Part shown: in pieces, positions 57,180 to 64,000 of the stretch
Numbering within the stretch: position 1 is the stretch's first letter
Layout of the letters: each line of letters begins with the position of its first letter
From: Bradyrhizobium sp. SRS-191
Lineage (GTDB): Bacteria; Pseudomonadota; Alphaproteobacteria; Rhizobiales; Xanthobacteraceae
Reading direction: 5' to 3'
Assembly (NCBI RefSeq): GCF_024586915.1
Contig: NZ_JANBVS010000001.1
Span: forward strand, 372,001 to 436,000
DNA: 64,000 bases
Program-made: the position numbers and the translations under genes
The notes under the pieces: model-generated
Told to the model about the DNA's origin: nothing
Database searches by the model: none
The model's input: only the letters and a program-made list of their open reading frames with translations

Positions 57180-58214
57180 TCATTCGGCCGGCTGGAACAT
57201 CGCCGGCCGGCCACGCTGGCTGTCGAGCCAACCGACCAGCCGGTCCATCAGTCCGCCGCTCGACTCCGAGGGCTGCGCCGACGACACGAACGGATCGCAA
57301 TGGCACTTGGCGCCGGCCGCGCGCGACATCTTGGCCACGGCGTCCGTCATCGCCGGCGCGCCGCAGGTGTAGACCACGTCGTTCGGCGTCAGCTCCGGCA
57401 TGTGCTCGGTCGGACGGCCGCTGCGAATCGCCGGCGAAACGTTCTGCGGCTCCGAGACGATCGGGATGATCTTCACGTTCGGGAAGCGCGCCAAGCGGCA
57501 CAGCGCCTGATGCATGTAGAATGATTGCAGCGTGCGCGACACGACGATGAAGACGATCTCGCGCTTCGGGTTCTCGGTGATCGCCGCAACGGCGATCGCC
57601 CACATCGGCGCGAAGCCGGTGCCGCTGGCGACGAGGATGATTCGTCCACGATGCTTCTGGCGGAAGAACGCGGTGCCGAGCGGCGCCGTCAGCTTGACGC
57701 GATGACCGACCTGGATGTCGCGGCCGAGCGCCGACGACACCAAGCCGTCCTTCAGGATGCGGATGTGCAGGTACAGCAGATGGCTGTCCGGCGCGCCGAC
57801 CATCGGATAGGTCGGGCTGTAGCAGCGCGTCGGAAAACCGCGGTACTGGACCTTGGCATATTGTCCGGGGAAGAACCGCAGCGGCTTCGGCATCTCGATG
57901 GTGACACCGACGACGTCGGGCGCCAGCCGCACGAGATCGCCGACCTCGCAATTCATCGTCACGGTGTCGGGAACGGGCTCCGTGATGATCTTCAGATCGG
58001 AGACGACGCGGGCCTGGCAGGCATGCGCCATATCTCCTTCCATCCCGCCGAACAGCTTGCCGTCGACAACGGTGACCTTGCAGGAGCCACAGATTCCGCT
58101 GCGGCAGTCATGGGGCAGATCCACGCCGCTGTTGATGGCGCCGTCGAGCAGGATGTCGCCCACATTCGCGTAGAACGTTTCCCTGTTGTACTGGATTTTG
58201 CAAATCTTACCCAT
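57180..58214 (-). CDS. 2Fe-2S ferredoxin/FAD/NAD reductase
   Basis: This is a 344-residue electron-transfer flavoprotein. The N-terminal plant-type ferredoxin has C37, C42 and C45 (CRSGICGSC) and C66, with a short final spacing. Next come the FAD domain (FPTRCYSPTYP) and the NAD domain (LVASGTGFAPMWAI). It resembles the reductase of ring-hydroxylating or methane-type monooxygenases. The ATG at 58214 follows GAGGTG and overlaps the stop of the heme gene (TGATG). The two probably form one electron path: NADH to flavin, iron-sulfur, then heme. Confidence 0.9.
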   Translation of the reverse strand: MGKICKIQYNRETFYANVGDILLDGAINSGVDLPHDCRSGICGSCKVTVVDGKLFGGMEGDMAHACQARVVSDLKIITEPVPDTVTMNCEVGDLVRLAPDVVGVTIEMPKPLRFFPGQYAKVQYRGFPTRCYSPTYPMVGAPDSHLLYLHIRILKDGLVSSALGRDIQVGHRVKLTAPLGTAFFRQKHRGRIILVASGTGFAPMWAIAVAAITENPKREIVFIVVSRTLQSFYMHQALCRLARFPNVKIIPIVSEPQNVSPAIRSGRPTEHMPELTPNDVVYTCGAPAMTDAVAKMSRAAGAKCHCDPFVSSAQPSESSGGLMDRLVGWLDSQRGRPAMFQPAE

Positions 58215-60151
58215 CACTGCACCTCAAGTCGCATCGGCCGGATCTGCCTCGTATGTCGGATCTGGGTGTGGTCGAACGCAGCGACTCGCATGAAGACACC
58301 GTTCTTGATGGGAACGTCGTACTTGCTTTTCGTGTCCATTTTGCGGGCAATTTCGAGCGTCCAGTGGCCGGCTGCCCAACGTGCGGCACACCGGATATCG
58401 GCGCGGTCGCCTGTGAATTCGCCACTGATGAGAACGCCGGGCACCACCGTCCCGATCGGCGTCTGCGCATCGGCTTCGGCGGAATAAGGCACCGACTCCG
58501 CCTCCGTCATGAACCAGCGCGCCCCTTCGCTCTCGCCGATGTTCGGATCGAGATTGATCTCGCCCATCGCCGCCGTCATCGCCGCAACGTCCTTCGGCAG
58601 GCGCTTCGGTCTGACGCCCCGATTGCCCAGTCTGGCGGCCTCCCTGTCGATGACGAAATTGTCCGTGTAGTTCGCCGTGCCCGGATCGGGCGCGAAGCCG
58701 CCCTTATAGGGCGTAAGGCCCTTGACCTGGTCCGGCGTCGGCTCGGCCGGCGGGCCGAAATGATCGTCATCCATCCAGCCGGTCGGACCGCCGCTCGTGG
58801 CCTTCCACAGCCACGCGTCGGCGTAGAGATTCGGTGCCGGCGTGTAGTGAATGCCGCGGCCCGACATCGTCGCCGGCTTGTCCGGCATCGGCTGCGAGCT
58901 CATGTGGAAGGTCCGGTCAGCAGCCAGAGTGATCGGCAGCGTCGTGAACAACATCGAGAACTTGTCCTCGTTGTAGTCGTTCTCGTCGCCCTTATCGAAG
59001 CCGTTGGTCAACAGATGCCAGCCATCGGCCTTCTTGATCAGCGGCAGCTGCTTCAACGAGCGCGTCGGATCTTCCCAGATGACGAGGAAGTAGACCCAGG
59101 TGCCGTCATGCGCCGCCTTGATCCAGACGCGCGATTCGCCGGTGCCGTCGAAATTGTCGCCCTGGTTGGTGGTGACCATGTGCGGCTGGATGTTGCGCCA
59201 GACGCGGTCCGACGAATCGCCGTCGAGTGTCGGCGCATCCGAGCTGGCGATCCGATACACGGTGACAGTGTCCTCCGCGTAGTAGTCCGCGGCGAACATC
59301 GCCGAGCCGATCACGATGGCTGCGGCCGTGGCGACCATGAACGGGTTGGCCTGGAAGGTCGGGTTGCGGCGGCGCGAATTGCCCTTCGCCGGCGCAGGCG
59401 GCGGACGCATCCGTCCCGGCGGCATGCGCGGCTCGGGTCGTCCCCGCATCGGCTCCTCCATGCGTCGCTGCGCCGGCATCGGCTCGCGCATGGGGGGGCG
59501 CTGCTGCTGAGCAGGCGCGGGCTTCTTCGGCGGCGCCTCGGCCTCCTCGAGCTTCTCCGACTGCTCGACCAGCATCGTGAGCAGCTCGACCGGATCGAGC
59601 TTCGGCGGCGGGGGCGGCAACGGGGCCGGACGGAACACGCGATAGAGCTGCATCTTTCCACCGATGCTGAAGTGAACCAGGATGTGCAGCACAACGAAGG
59701 CCGGAATGACCCAGGTTGCGTACCAGTGGATCATCATGGTGACGTAGCCGGAGGCCACGCCGAAGAACAGGAGGCCGCCGGTGACGATCAACGTGAACAT
59801 GGAGATGAACAGCACCCAATGGAGGATCACGCTGATCGATCCCAGACGCGCGGGCCGGCGACCGAGAAGACCCTTGAAGCGCATCTTGTCGATGCTGACG
59901 CGACGACCGAGACCGGACTTGGAGATATAGATCATGTACGCGACCGCGACGCTCGCGAGCACGACGCCCGCGGGCATGTGCCAGGTCCAGGTGCGGTGCC
60001 GCGGCAGCAGCCAGTCGAGATTATTCGCGATCCACGCATGCCCCGGCGCTTCGGTGGCCATGCGAAGCCCGGTCAGGAACGCAATCACCGTAGCCCCGAC
60101 AAGGGTCCAGTGCAGGATGATCGTTCCATAGTCGGTCTTTCGAATCTTCAT
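58214..60151 (-). CDS. Cytochrome b561 fused to ethylbenzene-dehydrogenase-like heme domain
   Basis: This is a 645-residue membrane protein. The first 180 residues are a cytochrome b561-type module with four helices and histidines such as H14 (TIILHW), H57 (TWHMPAG) and the HWYATWVIP segment. A Pro/Arg/Met-rich linker (about 185-300) follows, then one more membrane helix (about 305-325). The C-terminal 320 residues resemble the ethylbenzene-dehydrogenase heme-binding (EB_dh) family (APTLDGDSSDRVWRN). The ATG at 60151 follows GGGAGGCG. It likely passes electrons across the inner membrane; the partner is unknown. Confidence 0.83.
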   Translation of the reverse strand: MKIRKTDYGTIILHWTLVGATVIAFLTGLRMATEAPGHAWIANNLDWLLPRHRTWTWHMPAGVVLASVAVAYMIYISKSGLGRRVSIDKMRFKGLLGRRPARLGSISVILHWVLFISMFTLIVTGGLLFFGVASGYVTMMIHWYATWVIPAFVVLHILVHFSIGGKMQLYRVFRPAPLPPPPPKLDPVELLTMLVEQSEKLEEAEAPPKKPAPAQQQRPPMREPMPAQRRMEEPMRGRPEPRMPPGRMRPPPAPAKGNSRRRNPTFQANPFMVATAAAIVIGSAMFAADYYAEDTVTVYRIASSDAPTLDGDSSDRVWRNIQPHMVTTNQGDNFDGTGESRVWIKAAHDGTWVYFLVIWEDPTRSLKQLPLIKKADGWHLLTNGFDKGDENDYNEDKFSMLFTTLPITLAADRTFHMSSQPMPDKPATMSGRGIHYTPAPNLYADAWLWKATSGGPTGWMDDDHFGPPAEPTPDQVKGLTPYKGGFAPDPGTANYTDNFVIDREAARLGNRGVRPKRLPKDVAAMTAAMGEINLDPNIGESEGARWFMTEAESVPYSAEADAQTPIGTVVPGVLISGEFTGDRADIRCAARWAAGHWTLEIARKMDTKSKYDVPIKNGVFMRVAAFDHTQIRHTRQIRPMRLEVQ

Positions 60152-61089
60152 GCGTGCGCCTCCCGACATGCGCGCACGCAACCGGCGCGATTCAACGCCG
60201 CTCCGGCGACCGACTGGCGAGTCAGCGCGTCGACCACGACATGGCTGGTCCACCCCTTGCCATCCGCGGCCGGCCTTCGCCCCAAATGCAATCCCGCATC
60301 ACTCGTTTTGGTGGTGATGTAGTTCAGCAACTCTCGTCCCCCAGGATACTCATTACTCGGCAACCATCTGTCCGACACCGACGCCACCCGCGTCGCCCTT
60401 CATTGTGTTGCCCCTCTACGTTCGGCGCGCCCCCGAAGATCACGCACCGAAGACCAGTGTGAAGCATCCAGAGCCGGTGACGGGTTGCTCGGGTTGCAAT
60501 TGAACTGGTCCGCCGCGTTGCCCTCCCTGATGTTGTTATCGCCCGCCGTCAGACCGGATGCCGGACACTTGCCGTCTACGTGTTCGTTGAAAGAACGCAC
60601 AGCCGACAACCGAAGTGGCCATGGGTCATTGCGCCTGTGTCCGTACGGGGATCCACGTCTGCGCGTATCTTCGCTGGTGTCACTGTCGTTCCCTACACAT
60701 CCGCCGATGCCGCATGATCGAGATGACAACGCGAGTCCGTTGCACCGCAGGAAGATTTATTCGCGTTCATGGCGTCAATCGGCCCGGACCGCGGCCAATG
60801 AGTGCAGAAGCAAGGTGATAGACGGACGAATGTGTGACGCCCTCTCTTCATCGCGCCTCATCACCGACATGCAACTATCGAAGATCACGGCCGAATCCGA
60901 TTCGGACGGATGGCTTCGACAGTTCTCCGCGACGCGGCTTGAGACCATGCTCTCCTCTACCTCTCCGCGCTTCGTTGAGCCCGCCGCCTGCGACAGAATT
61001 GGCCAACTGTCCAATTGTTGCCGGAAATTCGTCGGCATCGACTGGCAAGAGCGCTGACTGACGTATTGGAATTTGGGAGACGCGCCTGG
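60152..61089. other. 938-bp intergenic region upstream of the secretion genes
   Basis: There is no convincing gene. A 109-codon frame on the minus strand (60400-60729) is polar and lacks a ribosome site. A small inverted repeat AATTGG-N8-CCAATT (60997-61016) lies about 74 bases before the ATPase start and could be an operator. The divergent heme gene and the secretion operon must both have their promoters here. Confidence 0.5.
60997..61016. promoter_or_regulatory. Possible operator before the type I secretion operon
   Basis: AATTGG and CCAATT separated by eight bases. This is a short palindrome at a plausible distance from the start; the regulator is unknown. Confidence 0.3.
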
Positions 61090-62952
61090 ATGAGTCTGGC
61101 TCAAGACCGCCCGCGAACGAAAGCCGCGGCTGCCCTCAATGACCTGATCTCGGGAAGCGATGATCCGGTGACGCGGGGCCTGCGTCAGGCTGTCAAACGC
61201 ATGGCCGGCATCGGCGTGTTCAGCGGCGTGATCAACATCCTCATGCTCTCCGGCTCCGTCTACATGATGCAGGTCAACGACCGCGTCGTCCCCAGCAAGA
61301 ACTTGGCGACGCTGATCGGCCTGTCGGTGATGATTCTGGCCGTCTATTTGATCCAGGGTTATTTCGACGCGCTGCGCTCGCGCATGCTGTGCCGGGTCGC
61401 AACCGTGTTCGACGCGAGCCTGCAGGACGCCATCCACCACGCTTTGGCTACCCTGCCCCTGCGCGGCACCAAGCCGATGCTGATGCAGCAGCCCTTGCGC
61501 GATCTCGACCAGTTGCGCGCCTTCATGTCGAGCATGGGGCCGACCGCTTTTCTCGACATGCCTTGGATTCCGATCTTTCTGATCGGCATGTTCCTGTTTC
61601 ATCCGCTGATCGGCATCACCGCGATCATCGGCACGGTGGGCATCATCTCGATGACGCTGGTCACCGACCGGCTGTCGAAGCACGCCAGCCGATCCGCCAG
61701 CGACACCAGCGCCGCACGCCAGGTTCTTGCCGATGCCACCCAGCGCAACGCCGAGGTGATTCGTGCGCTCGGCATGCTCGACCGTTTCTCGGCGCGCTGG
61801 AACGCCGTCAACGAGAAGTATCTGAAGGACAATATTCGCGCGAGCGACGTCTATTCCAACCTCGGCGCTGCCGCCAAAGTGCTGCGTTACATCCTGCAGT
61901 CGGGCATGCTCGGCATCGGCGCGGCGCTGGTCGTCTCCGAGCAGGCCTCGGGCGGCGTCATGATGGCGTCGTCGATCCTGATGGGCCGCGCCCTCGCGCC
62001 GATCGAGATCGCGCTCGGCAGCTGGAAGCAGTTGGTCGCCGCACGCCAGGGCATCGCAAGGCTGCGCGACGTCTGCAAGGCCACCGCAAAGCCGGAAGCG
62101 CCGCCGGTGGCGTTGCCGCGCCCGTTCCGCGAGCTCACGGTCCAGGAGCTCACCGTTGCCGCACCGGGGACGGATCGTCCGATTGTTCAGAACGTCTCGT
62201 TCTCGATCAAGGCCGGCACCGGTCTGGCGCTGCTCGGCGCGAGCGCGTCCGGCAAGACCTCGCTGTCGAAGGCGCTGGTCGGCATCTGGCCGACGTTGAA
62301 CGGCACCGTCCGTCTCGACGGCGCGGCGCTCGACCAATGGAGCAACGAGGATCTCGGACGGCATATCGGCTACCTGCCGCAGGACGTCGCCCTGTTCGAC
62401 GGCAGCATCGCCGACAACATCTGCCGCTTCGACGAGAATGCGACATCGGATTCGATCCTGAAGGCGGCGCAGATCGCCGGTGTGCACGACATCATCCTGC
62501 GGCTGCCCGAAGGCTATTCGACGCGAATCGGCCAGGGCGGCATGTCGCTGTCGGCCGGTCAGCGGCAACGCGTCGGTCTGGCGCGCGCGCTGTATGGCGA
62601 TCCGTTCCTCATCGTGCTCGACGAGCCGAACGCGAACCTGGACACCGACGGCGAGAATGCGCTCAGCCGCGCCATTCAGATCATGCGGCAGCAGAACCAG
62701 AGCATCGTCATCGTCATCTCGCACCGGCCCAGCGCGCTGAACGCGCTCAACATGGCGCTGGTGCTCTACGAGGGCAAGGCGATCGCCTTCGGCCCCTGCC
62801 AGGAGATCTTCGCCCGCGTTGCCGGCGCCAAGGCCCCGGCAGGACCGGCGGTCACGCATGCCGCCGCCGCACCGAGGGTTGCCGCCCCGACAGCCGCGCC
62901 CAATCCGAACGCGAGATCGCTTCGTCGCGCCGCCCCAGCAGAAAGCGCTTGA
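61090..62952 (+). CDS. Type I secretion system ATPase/permease, PrtD type
   Basis: This is a 620-residue ABC exporter subunit. The N-terminal membrane domain has about six helices (VFSGVINILMLSGSVYMMQVN onward), typical of PrtD/LapB-like exporters without a peptidase domain. The ATPase has Walker A GASASGKT (K389), signature LSAGQRQR and Walker B VLDEPNANLD. The ATG at 61090 follows GGGAG. It pairs with the HlyD-type adaptor 3 bp downstream; an outer-membrane TolC-type partner is not in the window. The likely cargo is an RTX-type or similar protein, not present here. Confidence 0.9.
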   Translation: MSLAQDRPRTKAAAALNDLISGSDDPVTRGLRQAVKRMAGIGVFSGVINILMLSGSVYMMQVNDRVVPSKNLATLIGLSVMILAVYLIQGYFDALRSRMLCRVATVFDASLQDAIHHALATLPLRGTKPMLMQQPLRDLDQLRAFMSSMGPTAFLDMPWIPIFLIGMFLFHPLIGITAIIGTVGIISMTLVTDRLSKHASRSASDTSAARQVLADATQRNAEVIRALGMLDRFSARWNAVNEKYLKDNIRASDVYSNLGAAAKVLRYILQSGMLGIGAALVVSEQASGGVMMASSILMGRALAPIEIALGSWKQLVAARQGIARLRDVCKATAKPEAPPVALPRPFRELTVQELTVAAPGTDRPIVQNVSFSIKAGTGLALLGASASGKTSLSKALVGIWPTLNGTVRLDGAALDQWSNEDLGRHIGYLPQDVALFDGSIADNICRFDENATSDSILKAAQIAGVHDIILRLPEGYSTRIGQGGMSLSAGQRQRVGLARALYGDPFLIVLDEPNANLDTDGENALSRAIQIMRQQNQSIVIVISHRPSALNALNMALVLYEGKAIAFGPCQEIFARVAGAKAPAGPAVTHAAAAPRVAAPTAAPNPNARSLRRAAPAESA

Positions 62953-62955
62953 GCC

Positions 62956-64000
62956 ATGAAACACATCAATGACTTCAGGCCGTTCGACGACCAGGACTAT
63001 GTGCGACCGAAGACGCGCGCGGTTGGTCCGCAGGGTGATGCCCTGATCCTAGAACTGCAGCGACTGCAGGGCGCCTTCGACGATGGCTCGGACGAGGATG
63101 ATCCGCGGGCCCGCCGCGGCTCACGCGACGGCAAGAAGCGCCGGCGTCCGCCGCCATCGCAAGCGCGGCCCAAGCCTCGCAAGAAGAAGGGCAGCACGAT
63201 GGGCCGTGCGCTGTCGCTGTTCGGGATCGGCAACCAGGCCCCAAAGCCGCGCCGCGCCGAGGGCATCCGCGAGATGGATTGGCAACAGCCGGCGCAGACG
63301 CGCGGCTACGAGCCGGAGTTCTCACCTCCGCCACGCAATGCGCCCGCGCGCTTGCCAGCCAATCAGGCACCGGTGCTGGACCTCAGGGATAACCGACGCG
63401 ACGCTAATTTCGGCGACGGTACGCGACGGCCGATGGGACAGCAGAACCTTCCTGCGACCCTGGGGCACGCGCCGGCCGTTCCGCAGACCGGCGTCCGCCG
63501 TCTGGTCGGAACCGCCGGCACGGCCTTGACCACAGGCATGACGTTCATCGCCGCACAGGGAACGGCGGCAGACCTGGATGATGGCTCGGACGAACCGCTC
63601 GTGCCGCGCGTCGGCCGCATGTTCGAGAACGAGCTGCGTCTCGGCTTGCGTGTCCTGCTGGTGGCGGCTGTGTTCGGCGGCGGCTGGCTGACATTGGTGC
63701 CGCTGGCGGGCGCGATCGTCGTGCCGGGCAATCTCGTCGTGCAATCCAACGTCAAGGCGATCCAGCATCCGACCGGCGGCATCGTTGCGGAGATCAAGGT
63801 CGACAATGGCAAGCGTGTCGCGGCCGGCGATCTTCTGGTGCGGCTCGACGCCACCCAAAGCCAGGCCCAGTTGCAGGCGATCACCAAGCAACTCAACGAG
63901 CAGCGCGCCAAGATTGCCCGTCTGTCGGCGGAGCGCGATGGTCTGGAGCAGCCGGACTACCCGACGACACTGACGTCACGCACCGACGATCCCAACGTCC
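62956..64000 (+). CDS. HlyD-type secretion adaptor with long charged N-terminus (partial)
   Basis: The window ends inside this gene; 348 codons are visible. Only from about residue 226 does a membrane helix appear (LGLRVLLVAAVFGGGW), followed by the HlyD start (VVPGNLVVQSNVKAIQHPTG) and coiled-coil helices. The first 225 residues are cytosolic, rich in Arg, Pro and acidic residues (FDDGSDEDDPRARRG, then KKRRRPPP), with a second DDGSDE near residue 207. HlyD adaptors normally have only a short cytosolic tail of tens of residues. The long tail may bind cargo or the ATPase; that is inference. Confidence 0.85.
   Translation, partial: MKHINDFRPFDDQDYVRPKTRAVGPQGDALILELQRLQGAFDDGSDEDDPRARRGSRDGKKRRRPPPSQARPKPRKKKGSTMGRALSLFGIGNQAPKPRRAEGIREMDWQQPAQTRGYEPEFSPPPRNAPARLPANQAPVLDLRDNRRDANFGDGTRRPMGQQNLPATLGHAPAVPQTGVRRLVGTAGTALTTGMTFIAAQGTAADLDDGSDEPLVPRVGRMFENELRLGLRVLLVAAVFGGGWLTLVPLAGAIVVPGNLVVQSNVKAIQHPTGGIVAEIKVDNGKRVAAGDLLVRLDATQSQAQLQAITKQLNEQRAKIARLSAERDGLEQPDYPTTLTSRTDDPNV

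Noticed and set aside
60485-61057. 190-codon frame before the secretion ATPase
   Set aside because: Ser/Arg-rich with no domain or ribosome site; it overlaps the region where the promoter should be.

Overview
The window is GC-rich chromosomal DNA of an alphaproteobacterium, most likely Bradyrhizobium or a close relative in the Nitrobacteraceae. The pointers are a complete aapJQMP general amino-acid transporter, several small protein types typical of rhizobia, EcfG-type (GGAAC...CGTT-like) stress promoters, and the dispersed palindromic repeats common between Bradyrhizobium genes. No strain is claimed.

Layout. 1-8.6 kb: end of a cysteine synthase gene, the aapJQMP operon (minus), metC and a Na/phosphate cotransporter. 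8.8-20.1 kb: a tight minus-strand run of six envelope genes (alpha-2-macroglobulin with thioester, penicillin-binding protein 1C, GT39 glycosyltransferase, PAP2 phosphatase, GT2 glycosyltransferase, lipid-A-biosynthesis N-terminal-domain protein). 20.5-25.2 kb: tRNA-Arg(UCU) followed by accessory DNA: a TPR/glycosyltransferase-like protein, a decayed phage head gene, an orphan protein and an FkbM methyltransferase. 25.2-31.5 kb: a gene-poor, repeat-rich stretch with many small proteins (PRC-barrel, DUF6894-like and others) and a short-chain dehydrogenase with a twin-arginine leader.

31.8-39.6 kb: a 2098-residue soluble hybrid histidine kinase with a long poly-HAMP chain made of eleven tandem 92-residue units, followed 13 bp later by a REC-PAS-HWE kinase. 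39.6-45.4 kb: a YdeP-type molybdopterin oxidoreductase, a PfpI/DJ-1 protein, small stress-type proteins and a membrane-anchored GH3 enzyme. 45.6-49.4 kb: DUF4173 membrane protein overlapping a response regulator and its sensor kinase. 49.7-57.1 kb: a peptide-type ABC importer (one gene carries both ATPases), a DadA-like oxidoreductase and a VOC-fold protein. 57.2-60.2 kb: a 2Fe-2S/FAD reductase overlapping a cytochrome b561-ethylbenzene-dehydrogenase-like heme fusion. 61.1-64 kb: a PrtD-type type I secretion ATPase and the start of its HlyD adaptor, cut by the window edge.

The most interesting signals are: the poly-HAMP kinase plus HWE kinase pair; a set of EcfG-like promoters between 29.4 and 43.4 kb that turns this stretch into a probable general-stress regulon and helps to fix two gene starts; an 87-bp palindromic repeat inserted in frame into the N-terminus of PbpC; prophage decay beside tRNA-Arg; and the cytochrome b/EB_dh redox module beside a type I secretion system whose adaptor has an unusual long charged N-terminus. 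All functional statements rest on reading the sequence and on family knowledge; no searches were run.
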